Positions 18,239-26,429 of a stretch of 64,000 nucleotides of DNA are shown one piece after another (position 1 is the stretch's first letter; each line of letters starts with the position of its first letter). The position numbers and the translations under genes were made by a program. This stretch comes from CAYFZO01 sp964347615 (GTDB lineage Bacteria; Pseudomonadota; Gammaproteobacteria; Poriferisulfidales; Oxydemutatoraceae): the NCBI GenBank assembly GCA_964347615.1, contig CAYFZO010000002.1:70167-134166 (forward strand). Direction: 5' to 3'. The notes under the pieces were generated by a model that did no database searches, was not told the origin of the DNA, and saw only the letters and a list, made by a program, of their open reading frames with translations.

Positions 18239-18429
18239 CTAACCAAAGCGGAGGCGTGATGTGTCTTGAAACTCCGGGGTGCTGCCTCTCAACTTGGCGA
18301 ATTGTTTCGGGCTTTCCCCTTTATCAACGTTTTCAGTGCTGTTTCAGCAAGCTCGACGCTTGAGGTGATACCGGTGACCGCCTGCGCCTGGGCCAGCAAA
18401 TCGTCGTCTATTTTCAGCGTTATTGTCAT
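18239..18429 (-). pseudogene. VapB-family antitoxin, frameshifted
   Basis: The ATG at 18429 starts MTITLKIDDDLLAQAQAVTG, the ribbon-helix-helix start of VapB antitoxins. The frame stops at TGA 18289-18291 after 46 residues. Shifting by -1 in the AAGGGGAAA run (near 18317) restores the typical end ESPKQFAKLRGSTPEFQD to a TAG at 18239-18241. This is best read as a 1-nt deletion; programmed slippage or sequencing error are alternatives. No VapC PIN-domain gene follows. Confidence 0.75.
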
Positions 18430-18467
18430 TTTTACCTTTTTTGTCGAGAAATCGATTTTGAATTATT

Positions 18468-19832
18468 TCAGTTTTTCTCATTCTCGATACTCTTAACTGA
18501 AACAATTTCCTGTCTTGGCACAACAATACTGGTTTTAGATTTTACATCTCGAAATATATAAAATTCCCTGCCATTAGCTATCAATACCATGTTTTCTTCT
18601 GGGTAGAAAGAAGGATCAGAAAATGTAAATTCATACTTTTTCAGGCTGGCTAATTCTTCGTAATCAAGAGTGTATATGTGCCCCATCAAAGAGCGAGCAA
18701 AACTCCATAAAAAAAAACATAAAAAGAAAAAACAAAATAAAGTTGGGATTGGTCTTTTAAAAAATTTCTTTGCAATAAACTCAGAAATAAAAAAGCTAGA
18801 CATTAAGCCTATGAGACCAATACCACCTACTATCAATAACCAATCATTATTCATATAACCAACAATAATCGATATAATAGGTAGCGCAATAACCAAGAGA
18901 ATAAACTTGTGAAACTTTTTGGATTTCCTTTCTTGTTCTATTTGATATATCGATTTTCTAGAACTATGATAGTAGCCCATGTATGCCGCAATAATACCAA
19001 ATAGAGCAGATAGTAGAGCAGACTCAGTCTTTTCTATACTTGAAGTAATATAGTCTTCCACTGAAAAAAAGTTTGATACATCAATATCGAAATGACCAAG
19101 CAGAATTCTGTTATAAACATAGCCAGTAATAAAGAAAAGCGGAAGGATCAAGGCTGCAATTTTTCCGAGGCTGGAAAAATCAATAGAAATTTTGGGTGCA
19201 TCCCGATCTGTAATAACAGACCTCACCCGCTTTATTTCTTTTTTGGTGTCTTTGTATATCTTTTCTAGTGACTTATCAGTTAACGGAGCGGCGTTTGGGT
19301 CTAATTCCTTTGCTTGCTCCATATAGTACTTCGCCAATTCCTCTCTTCCCCAAGGAAAACATTCCAAGCGATGACTAACCAACCAATACTTTTTTCGGAT
19401 AGCTTGTACATGCTCGTTGTTTGCGACGCTGTTTATTATTTCTTCTACACGCTCCTTATGAGCATTGTATTTCTCTCTAAAATTTTCAATCTCACTTCTT
19501 CCCATAGAAGAATCAGAATCTAGATCCGGCATCTGCTCATCAAATCCCTCAAGTGGAGCAAGTTTCATTCCGGCAATCCAGATAGTGTCATCTAACTTTT
19601 TGTCATGGCCTGGAAGACGAGCATCAGGTAATGCTTCTCTGATTCTCAGTAGCAATAGAAACCTGAGAGAACTCCAGATCTTTAATGTACGTCTATGCAA
19701 AAATGTATTTATTTTACTAAGTGTCCTCATAGAAAAAACATAAACCTTTACCCCTAACTTATACTTGAGACATTTCAAGGCCTGCAAAATTGCGTTTGGT
19801 TGCAACATTTTTATCATGGTCCCTAACAACAA
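18468..19832 (-). CDS. Hypothetical AT-rich membrane protein with five TM segments
   Basis: 454 residues, or 419 from the internal ATG (Met36), which may be the better start. A soluble charged N-terminal half (about 65-215, with EENIENFREKY-like helices) is followed by five hydrophobic segments at about 223-245, 271-288, 309-327, 331-353 and 363-383, and a soluble C-terminal tail of some 70 residues. Base composition is far AT-richer than the chromosome, a sign of transfer. No family recognised. Position between a DprA-like protein and antitoxin/IetAS genes suggests a membrane effector of a defence module; this is inference. Confidence 0.7.
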   Translation of the reverse strand: MLLGTMIKMLQPNAILQALKCLKYKLGVKVYVFSMRTLSKINTFLHRRTLKIWSSLRFLLLLRIREALPDARLPGHDKKLDDTIWIAGMKLAPLEGFDEQMPDLDSDSSMGRSEIENFREKYNAHKERVEEIINSVANNEHVQAIRKKYWLVSHRLECFPWGREELAKYYMEQAKELDPNAAPLTDKSLEKIYKDTKKEIKRVRSVITDRDAPKISIDFSSLGKIAALILPLFFITGYVYNRILLGHFDIDVSNFFSVEDYITSSIEKTESALLSALFGIIAAYMGYYHSSRKSIYQIEQERKSKKFHKFILLVIALPIISIIVGYMNNDWLLIVGGIGLIGLMSSFFISEFIAKKFFKRPIPTLFCFFFLCFFLWSFARSLMGHIYTLDYEELASLKKYEFTFSDPSFYPEENMVLIANGREFYIFRDVKSKTSIVVPRQEIVSVKSIENEKN

Positions 19833-19837
19833 ACTTA

Positions 19838-19945
19838 TTACTTACGGTTTTTATCTTGGAAAATTTTCGAGTTGTAAAACGAAGCAATAACTTCCTGATC
19901 CGTCTCATCAAAATCCGAGGTAATCCAAATCTTCCCTTTCAGCAT
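19838..19945 (-). pseudogene. DUF2281-like antitoxin C-terminal fragment
   Basis: 35 codons from an ATG at 19945. LKGKIWITSDFDETDQEVI resembles the conserved C-terminal motif (GKIxMSDDFDxPLEDF type) of small DUF2281 antitoxins. The same frame is open upstream to about 19993 with charged residues but no start codon. The normal N-terminal part and any toxin gene are missing, so it is probably a relic. Confidence 0.35.
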
Positions 19946-20031
19946 GCTCAGCTTGTGCTTGGTTTTCTTCTCGCGGTTTGGACTTTTGGCGAGTCAGGTT
20001 TCATGAGTATAAGGAGATACTCGCTTCACAA

Positions 20032-21021
20032 TCAAGTCACCGTCCAACCAGTGACGGAGCCAAACAAATCGCCGCTTGATGGCTTCGTCCGCATATTGGC
20101 TGAAAACAATGCCTTAAAATCAATTTCCCTAACGTTATCTGACATCCATGTTCCTCCGGCTTTCACTATGTCTGCATTGCCGGCATCCTTGTCTGTCGTC
20201 CGCTTCACCCACAGCGGCACCCATCTCCTCTTAAGGTTCTCCATGGCCCCGTTCCACGTCCCGCCCGTACTCCCAGAATGGACTACCGCAGCGACGTCGG
20301 AAAGACAGTAAATATACTTGTTCCGTTGCATGGCGTTACCTATGCTAAATCGCGCATCCGGACAAAACGGCGATATCAGCGCAAGGTTATTTGCCACGAC
20401 GTAATCATGATACTTAACACTGGAACAGGCTTGCAGAAGATTGCTCACCATCACTCCAACCACCATTCCTCCCGCTTCGAGCGCGCCCAGCATGGCCGCT
20501 TCATCAATTCCCCTAGCGCCCCCTGAGACAACCAAGCAATCATCAGCCGCCGCCAAAGCGCCTAGCCCGCGAGCGTAGATTAAATCCGTATCAACTGCGT
20601 TGCGTGAACCAGCAACGGCTAAACCGCCAAGATTGAGCAGCGCCTTATCTCCGAAACCGAACAACGCAGCAGGCGCATCTAGCCCAAGACGCTGCTTCAG
20701 ACGTTTGGGGTAATCCGGGTCAGACCGTGTTACCACCCACAGCCCCGCACGAAGCCATTTGTCCATAGCTAGCTCAAAAGCCGCCCCACGGCTCATCAGG
20801 CTTTCAATGCGGTCCAGGGTAATCGTCTTATCCGACCAACCACCGAGACGTTCACTAAGGCACCCGGTCATCAGCTCCCCTGGTGTCAACGACTTCTCTT
20901 TCAACCAGAACGCAAAACGTCCCCACTCTTTCGGGGTCAGCGGCTTGACCCGTTCTTGTCCGGAGTCTGAAAAATCAGCCGTCAGCAATAAGACTGCCTG
21001 AGTATTAGGCGAGATAGGCAT
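20032..21021 (-). CDS. DprA/Smf-like nucleotide-binding (SLOG-fold) protein
   Basis: 329 residues, ATG at 21021 with GGAAG five nt upstream. The N-terminal helical region is followed by the DprA Rossmann core: DPDYPKRLKQRLG, LAVAGSRNAVDTD, VVSGGARGIDEAAMLGALEAGG and HSGSTGGTWNGAMENLKR. The usual DprA C-terminal winged helix is not evident. Housekeeping DprA loads RecA during transformation, but genomic island copies such as this often sit with defence genes. It lies between hsdS and the five-TM protein. Ligand and activity are unknown. Confidence 0.8.
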   Translation of the reverse strand: MPISPNTQAVLLLTADFSDSGQERVKPLTPKEWGRFAFWLKEKSLTPGELMTGCLSERLGGWSDKTITLDRIESLMSRGAAFELAMDKWLRAGLWVVTRSDPDYPKRLKQRLGLDAPAALFGFGDKALLNLGGLAVAGSRNAVDTDLIYARGLGALAAADDCLVVSGGARGIDEAAMLGALEAGGMVVGVMVSNLLQACSSVKYHDYVVANNLALISPFCPDARFSIGNAMQRNKYIYCLSDVAAVVHSGSTGGTWNGAMENLKRRWVPLWVKRTTDKDAGNADIVKAGGTWMSDNVREIDFKALFSANMRTKPSSGDLFGSVTGWTVT

Positions 21022-21148
21022 TTATCTTCCAATGCTCTTTGAACCCGCACTTAGAAAAGCAAACCACAGCATTTGACCGTTCTCTCCAAGCTTGCGTTGT
21101 ATTCTTGATAAACACTGATTAGGAACTTTGTTTAACTTCGTATATCTG

Positions 21149-22387
21149 CTAGTCATCATTGAGTCTCTTTGGCATGTGTTCCCGGCAAACGAAGTCCTCA
21201 TTTATCAGGCGGGGGAGCAACAGGTCACGGCTTTGAGATAATTTCGAGTTCAACCGAGTAAGTTTTTGGATCTGCTGTCGTAACGGGTATACCTTTTCGA
21301 AGAACGACGTCATAAGTTCTGAAGAAGGAATCAGAATATTAAAATCAATCAACAATTTGGCATTTGCACTTTTCCTGGTCGCACCGCCGCTTGCACCAAA
21401 GATAAAATCCCGATAGGCACCATCGTCGAGCACATAGAACAAATACAGAGTAGGAATGTCTACCTCTGGCTTTAGTGTGAGCCGAACCAAGTAGGAAGCA
21501 AATACAGCTTTTTCTTCCGTTTCGACAATCGCAGACTTGCCAGGATCAGCCATCCGTACGACAACGATGTCTCCGATTTTCAGCGCATATTTATTAAAAT
21601 CCAGATTTTCTTCAGAGCAGTAGGGAACCGTACTCCAATTAATATAAGATGTTTTGTTGATATCTGTTCCCCTTAAGAATTTTGGCCCAATAGGCTCACT
21701 ACTCGCTGTTTCTGTAAATCCGTACTGTGTAGTCACAAGCTCAGACAGATGTTTCCTTTCCCAGCCTTCGGGAACGCCGTCGGTGATTTTGGTGTGTTCG
21801 CGGCCGGGGAAGCGGAAATGGACGAACCACTCTTTGTAGAGTAGCCGGGCTGCTTGTTCGAGCAATTGAATCCGTCGGCGGTTGTTTTCTATCAGGTCGT
21901 CGTAGACGGAGAGGATGGAGGCGATGCGAGTTTGTTCCTCAACATCCGGAACTTGAACAACTGTATTTTCGACTACTGTCTTTTGCGCCCTTTGTCTTCC
22001 CGAAGCCCCAATCATGCTTTTGATTGCTGGTTCTCGGATCGCGGGAGAACAGGACAAGTAGTAAATAAAGTCTGAAACAGATATTCCTTCTCTAGCACGA
22101 AAAACAAAAAGCTCTGTGGAGCCAAATCCACTGTTCTCTTTTAGCCCATTGATTTTTGCCGTTTTACCGTGTTCCAAACACGGAGTAATACGTGCAAAAA
22201 TAGTGTCTCCATTTTCAAACCTTGCTCCGCCACCACCTTTCCAGATACGTACATCACTTGGTTCAACAAACTTGTTATGCGGTTTAACATCAGACATTTC
22301 AATAAAGGGATACGGAGACCCTTTTTCTAAAGCGATTCGAGGTTGAATCTCAGCAAAATCCCCAAATTTGAACTCTTTCCAACTCAT
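21149..22387 (-). CDS. hsdS: HsdS, type I restriction specificity subunit
   Basis: 412 residues from the ATG at 22387 (MSWKEFKFGDFAEIQPR), four bases after the upstream stop; the longer frame to 22438 would overlap that gene. Two target-recognition domains, each followed by a conserved helix: first repeat with EEQTRIASILSVYDDLIENN and RRIQLLEQAARLLYKEWFV, second ending QIQKLTRLNSKLSQSRDLLL. It sets the DNA sequence recognised by HsdM and HsdR. Both domains seem complete. The target sequence cannot be predicted. Confidence 0.93.
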   Translation of the reverse strand: MSWKEFKFGDFAEIQPRIALEKGSPYPFIEMSDVKPHNKFVEPSDVRIWKGGGGARFENGDTIFARITPCLEHGKTAKINGLKENSGFGSTELFVFRAREGISVSDFIYYLSCSPAIREPAIKSMIGASGRQRAQKTVVENTVVQVPDVEEQTRIASILSVYDDLIENNRRRIQLLEQAARLLYKEWFVHFRFPGREHTKITDGVPEGWERKHLSELVTTQYGFTETASSEPIGPKFLRGTDINKTSYINWSTVPYCSEENLDFNKYALKIGDIVVVRMADPGKSAIVETEEKAVFASYLVRLTLKPEVDIPTLYLFYVLDDGAYRDFIFGASGGATRKSANAKLLIDFNILIPSSELMTSFFEKVYPLRQQIQKLTRLNSKLSQSRDLLLPRLINEDFVCREHMPKRLNDD

Positions 22388-22391
22388 ATTC

Positions 22392-22745
22392 TCAACCCCC
22401 AACCATCTTCCATCTCGCCTGCCACTTTCCAATATCACTACGTCTATATCCTCGCCCTCGCTCCGTCACCCGATATCGCTGATTCTTCGCCGTTGGCGAC
22501 TCATGGTGGGTCATCTCCACCAGCCCCAGGTCTAAGGCTGGGCGAAAGTATCGGGTACGGAACGCGTAGCGATGTGAGAACTCCATCCCCGCCATCAGTT
22601 CCATCGCTGTCTTTGGCTCGTTCTGCAGGGCGGCGGGCAAATGAAAGACCGAACTTGCGATTAGCGGGCGTTCGCCGATTTGTCCGACCAGCGCAAGTAT
22701 CCGCGGGGTAATCTCGTACGGCGGCGTCTTGCTGCCCGAGCTCAT
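22392..22745 (-). CDS. Winged-helix protein between hsdM and hsdS (Fic-associated type)
   Basis: 117 residues. It begins with PPYEITPRILALVGQIGE, the motif that opens Fic-family proteins, and continues straight into a winged-helix region (FRTRYFRPALDLGLVEMTH, then NQRYRVTERG) like the C-terminal domain of Fic proteins. The HPFxxGNGR AMPylation core is absent. Its ATG overlaps the hsdM stop as ATGA, and hsdS follows after four bases, so it is translationally embedded in the restriction operon. A regulatory or assembly role is likely but unproven. Confidence 0.7.
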   Translation of the reverse strand: MSSGSKTPPYEITPRILALVGQIGERPLIASSVFHLPAALQNEPKTAMELMAGMEFSHRYAFRTRYFRPALDLGLVEMTHHESPTAKNQRYRVTERGRGYRRSDIGKWQARWKMVGG

Positions 22746-24856
22746 ATCCCCAAGTCCCTGAAGTTCTTCTGTATCTTCGCCGCCAACTTTTGCGCTTCGC
22801 CGTTGAGTTTCTCCAGCTCATCGTGAATGTCGCGCATGGTTTGTCCGAAGTCGAAGTCCTCATCTTCCTCTTCGGGAGCGACGCCGACGTAGCGGCCCGG
22901 GGTCAGGCTCCAATCGTTGGCTTCGATCTCGGCACGGTCCACGAGTTTGACCAGTCCTTCAACGTCGCGCAGTTTGGCGTCAGGAAAGCGTTCGGTGAGC
23001 CAACGCGCCTGCTGCCGGAAGTAGTGCACTTGCTTGAGTTGCTCGACGGCTTGTTCGCGGGCGGCATCAGCGCTCTTGCGGGCGCGGTTGATTTCGCCGT
23101 TGCGCCAAGTGTCACTGCTTTTGGCGTCAAGTTCTTTCTCGCAAATCTTGATCAGGCGAGTTGCGATCTTGAGGGGCAAGTCGGCTTGCTTGGCGAGGTC
23201 GCGGCTGGTCTCGGCGAGCGGCGCAAGGCGGTCAACGGCTTTCTTGAGCGCGCCGTTGGTGGTTTTCTGTTTCTTCCAAGCGGTGCGCTGTTCGGCGGTC
23301 GTCTTTTCAAAGGCGGCAACGTCGCTTTCAAACGCGGACAACGCGTTGACGAACTTCTTGTGCGTCTCGGCGTGCGCGTCTTTCGCCTTGAGGGTCTTGA
23401 TGAACGGAGCCATCGTCTCGCGCAGCGCAGTCAGCGCGGCGACAAAATCGGGTAGCGGCTTGATTGCGGCGCCGTCTTGGTTCTCGGTGTCGAAGCAGTC
23501 CTCGGCTTCCTGAACGACGCGCTCGCAATAGTCGGCGACCAGCTCAAGATAGCGGTCGGTCTCACCGCGATAAAGCTGGACGATCGCGAGCAGGTTCCGT
23601 TGTTGCTCGGGGCTGAAGTCGCAGATGTTGCGGGTGACCTGACGATAGACGTTGCGCGCGTCGATCATCAGGACCTTGTCGCGGCGTTGTTTCGGCTTGG
23701 CGCGGTCGAAGAACCAGAGTTCGCAGGGCACGGCGCGGGTGTAGAAGAAGTTCTGGCGGATTGCAATCATGACGTCCACGTCGCCGGTCTTGACGAGCTT
23801 CCGCCGCACTTCGGCCTCGCCGCCGCCGGCGCTTGAGGCTTGCGACGACATCACGAACCCGGCGCGTCCTTTCTGATTGAGGTAGCTGTAGAAGTAGCTG
23901 ATCCAGACGTAGTTGCCGTTGCTGACCTTGCCTTTCTTGTTCACCCCGGGCGGACCGAAAGGCAGGCGCGGGTCGTTCTTGATCTTGTCGGCGTCTATCT
24001 CATCCACGTTGAACGGGGGATTGGCCATCACGTAATCGGCCTTGCCGACTTGCTCGTGCGGGTCGTCGTAGTAGGTGATCGCCTGCCGGATGTCGCCTTC
24101 AAGTCCGTGCACCGCAAGGTTCATCCTGGCCAACGAGATCGTGGTCGCGTTCTTCTCCAGGCCGCGGAAAGTAAGTTGGCCGGCGGGGTCCTTGCCGTGT
24201 TCCTCGACGGTGCGCGCGCTCTGCACGAACATGCCGCCGGAGCCGCAGGCGGGGTCGAGCACGGTGCCTCGTTGCGGGTCGAGCACGTGGGCGATCAACG
24301 AGACCAGCGAGACCGGCGTGAAGAACTCGCCCTGGTCGTGGGCTTTCTCCCCGGCGAACTTGGTCAGGAAGTATTCGTAGATGCGGCCGAAGACGTCGCC
24401 CGAGACACGTTTCAATTCATCGGGGTTGAGCGTGCGCAGCAGTTCGCCGAGCACGTCGTTGTCGAGCTCGCGGTATTCGTTCTTCGGCAAAGCGCCCTTC
24501 AGGCTGGCGTAGTCCTTTTCGATGGACTCCATCGCTTCGATGATGGCTTTGGCACGGTCTTCGCCGCCGGGCAACGCAACGAGATTCTCAAACCGCGCCT
24601 TCCGTCGCAGAAAGATCGCTCTTTGCGCGGAGAAATCTTTCGCCCCCGGCCTTTTCCTCTTGCCGCCCCAAGTCGACATCCCCTCCTCGACCTTGTCCTT
24701 GACCGCAAGATAGCGGCTGTAGGCGTGGCGCAGGAACACCAGCCCCATCACCGGCAGGAAGTATTCGTTGCTGGCGTACTTCGAGTTCGAACGCAACGTG
24801 TCCGCCGCCGTCCACAGGCGGCGTTCGATCGCTTCGATGTTCTCCAACTGGCTCAT
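22742..24856 (-). CDS. hsdM: HsdM, type I restriction N6-adenine methyltransferase subunit
   Basis: 704 residues. HsdM_N helical domain near the N-terminus (PVMGLVFLRHAYSRY), then the SAM-dependent domain: motif FAGEKAHDQGEFFTP, SAM-binding DPACGSGGMF near residue 205 and catalytic NPPFN near 280. A long coiled-coil-rich C-terminal region (about 450-700) exceeds the approximately 520-residue classical form and matches the longer HsdM class. With HsdS it methylates the host's recognition sites. First gene of hsdM-wHTH-hsdS; its stop overlaps the next start. Confidence 0.93.
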   Translation of the reverse strand: MSQLENIEAIERRLWTAADTLRSNSKYASNEYFLPVMGLVFLRHAYSRYLAVKDKVEEGMSTWGGKRKRPGAKDFSAQRAIFLRRKARFENLVALPGGEDRAKAIIEAMESIEKDYASLKGALPKNEYRELDNDVLGELLRTLNPDELKRVSGDVFGRIYEYFLTKFAGEKAHDQGEFFTPVSLVSLIAHVLDPQRGTVLDPACGSGGMFVQSARTVEEHGKDPAGQLTFRGLEKNATTISLARMNLAVHGLEGDIRQAITYYDDPHEQVGKADYVMANPPFNVDEIDADKIKNDPRLPFGPPGVNKKGKVSNGNYVWISYFYSYLNQKGRAGFVMSSQASSAGGGEAEVRRKLVKTGDVDVMIAIRQNFFYTRAVPCELWFFDRAKPKQRRDKVLMIDARNVYRQVTRNICDFSPEQQRNLLAIVQLYRGETDRYLELVADYCERVVQEAEDCFDTENQDGAAIKPLPDFVAALTALRETMAPFIKTLKAKDAHAETHKKFVNALSAFESDVAAFEKTTAEQRTAWKKQKTTNGALKKAVDRLAPLAETSRDLAKQADLPLKIATRLIKICEKELDAKSSDTWRNGEINRARKSADAAREQAVEQLKQVHYFRQQARWLTERFPDAKLRDVEGLVKLVDRAEIEANDWSLTPGRYVGVAPEEEDEDFDFGQTMRDIHDELEKLNGEAQKLAAKIQKNFRDLGI

Positions 24857-25049
24857 GACGAACGGGGTTGCGCGAAAGACGGAGACCGACGGGATCGTGT
24901 GGTTTTCAGTATTGAAAGGGTCGCGGCACGAGCACCGTTACACGACCGCCACGACTTCTCCACTATCGGTTTTTTGAGCGTGTCTCCGTCTAAGCTCGCT
25001 TCGACCGGCGATTGCTTGAACTTTCGGCTCCCCGGTCAAGGCTCGCTTA
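24857..25049. other. Region upstream of hsdM
   Basis: About 190 bp ahead of the restriction operon, presumably containing its promoter. No clear -35/-10 pair stands out. The 71-residue frame running through it on the minus strand lacks a ribosome site and conflicts with the better small frame beginning at 25190. Confidence 0.4.
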
Positions 25050-25190
25050 TTAAACACCATCCAAGACGTCGGTGAGCAGGTTGCGCCACGCCATTCTGCC
25101 GGACGGGCGTGCGTACGCATCCAGTTGTTCACCGATTGCAACGATAAACCCACGCCGTCCTTTAGGATGGAGTTTAGTGGATGACGCCAT
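25050..25190 (-). CDS. Small ORF overlapping the Dam-type gene end
   Basis: 46 residues: the ATG at 25190 lies inside the last codons of the methylase gene in another frame, and the stop is TAA at 25050. The product (MASSTKLHPKGRRGFIVAIG, then EQLDAYARPSG and a helical end) has balanced composition rather than that of a GC shadow. Overlap with the upstream stop suggests coupling. No family recognised. Confidence 0.35.
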   Translation of the reverse strand: MASSTKLHPKGRRGFIVAIGEQLDAYARPSGRMAWRNLLTDVLDGV

Positions 25191-26103
25191 CGGAGGCGGG
25201 CGGCTCAAAGTTCATCCACAGCGACTCAACCCTCTTACCTTTCGATGAGTTGCACAGTTTCTCGGCTGCGTCCACCCGATACCAGTCGGAAAGCGCCTTG
25301 TCATAGAGGGAACAGCGATATCCTGACAGCACAGCCCGGCCTCGAATATTCCGCAACAAGTCCATCAGTTCGCGGTGATCCGCGTCGGTCATCTCATGAC
25401 CGTAGGCGGCTGAATCCCCGCGGCTGTCATGAACATAAGGGGGATCCAGATAGAACAGCGTTTTGAGCGTGTCATAACGCTGGATAACTTCCAGTGCCGG
25501 CGCGTTTTCGATCTGCACGCGTTGCAGTCGTTGGACAACCTCGGGAAGCCTTTCAACCGCGCCCAGCCACCGCGAGACCGCGCCTGCCATCCCCGCGCGG
25601 GACGTCAGAACGCAGTGTGCCCAACGGCCCTCGCTGCTCGTCTGAGCCAAGCCCGTTCGCGTCTGACGGGCGCGGACGTAGAACCGCCTGGCCCGCTCCA
25701 AGTCCGGTAAGCCGGAATCCGGGCGACACGCTTTCACAAGCTCCTCGCGGGAAAACGGCGTCAAACCGATTTCTCGAATCAGCTCCTCGTGCTTGCTCCG
25801 CAAAACGGAAAAGAAGTTAACCAACTCAGAGTCAATATCATTGTACGTTTCGACAGGCGCCGGGGGGCGATTGATAATCACGGCGGCCGAGCCGCCGTAG
25901 ACGTCACAAAAATGTTCTGCGTCCGTCGGCAAGTGGGGAAGAATAAAATCCAAGTGCATGTATTTACCTCCGTACCACCCGAACGCAATCATCTTCCGAC
26001 GTCTCTTCCGCGCATTACCGACCAGGCGGGGGCGCTTATGAGCTTCGCCCGTTTCGCTCCACAGAGGCGGGGTGTGATCCAAAACCATGAATCCGTCCGC
26101 CAT
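25174..26103 (-). CDS. Dam-type (D12 class) N6-adenine DNA methyltransferase
   Basis: 309 residues from the ATG at 26103 (GAGAG about 8 nt upstream). A second ATG at 25992 opens directly at the conserved IAFGWYGGKYMHL and would give 272 residues, nearer the phage-type family length; the true start is uncertain. Motif I is WYGGKY, and catalytic motif IV is DPPY (YLDPPYVHD). Such enzymes occur in phages and islands, often as orphan methylases. No cognate endonuclease adjoins. It may protect or mark island or phage DNA. Confidence 0.9.
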   Translation of the reverse strand: MADGFMVLDHTPPLWSETGEAHKRPRLVGNARKRRRKMIAFGWYGGKYMHLDFILPHLPTDAEHFCDVYGGSAAVIINRPPAPVETYNDIDSELVNFFSVLRSKHEELIREIGLTPFSREELVKACRPDSGLPDLERARRFYVRARQTRTGLAQTSSEGRWAHCVLTSRAGMAGAVSRWLGAVERLPEVVQRLQRVQIENAPALEVIQRYDTLKTLFYLDPPYVHDSRGDSAAYGHEMTDADHRELMDLLRNIRGRAVLSGYRCSLYDKALSDWYRVDAAEKLCNSSKGKRVESLWMNFEPPASDGVIH

Positions 26104-26149
26104 TTTTGAATCTCTCGGTTTCACGTTGTTGGATGCGTAGTGTAGCCAG

Positions 26150-26250
26150 GTACGGTACTGAACGGCAATATGAACTCCACGCCCGGCTCCCAAGCCCAAA
26201 AAGCCACCAAGCAGCCGCGTCGGCTATCGCCTTTCCTTCAGTACCGTACG
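26150..26250. repeat. 13-bp inverted repeat at the island's right edge
   Basis: GTACGGTACTGAA (26150-26162) recurs in inverted form, TTCAGTACCGTAC (26238-26250), with a 75-bp spacer. It lies in the roughly 330-bp gene-free stretch (26104-26429) between the methylase and the sugar reductase. A second, looser repeat (CCCCAAGTATTCATC / CCCCAAATATCCACC) follows at about 26292-26340. It could be a mobile-element end or junction scar. Confidence 0.55.
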
Positions 26251-26429
26251 GCGCCTATCCCGCAGGGGCTTTGATCTCGCCGTAAGCCTCCCCAAGTATT
26301 CATCTGGCATCCATCGGGCATTCCCCAAATATCCACCAAGCATCCGCCACGCCGAACAGCGTAAGGCTCCAGCGATGCGATTCATCAACACCGGTGAACG
26401 GATGCCAGACGATTCGTCGTCGCAGCTTT

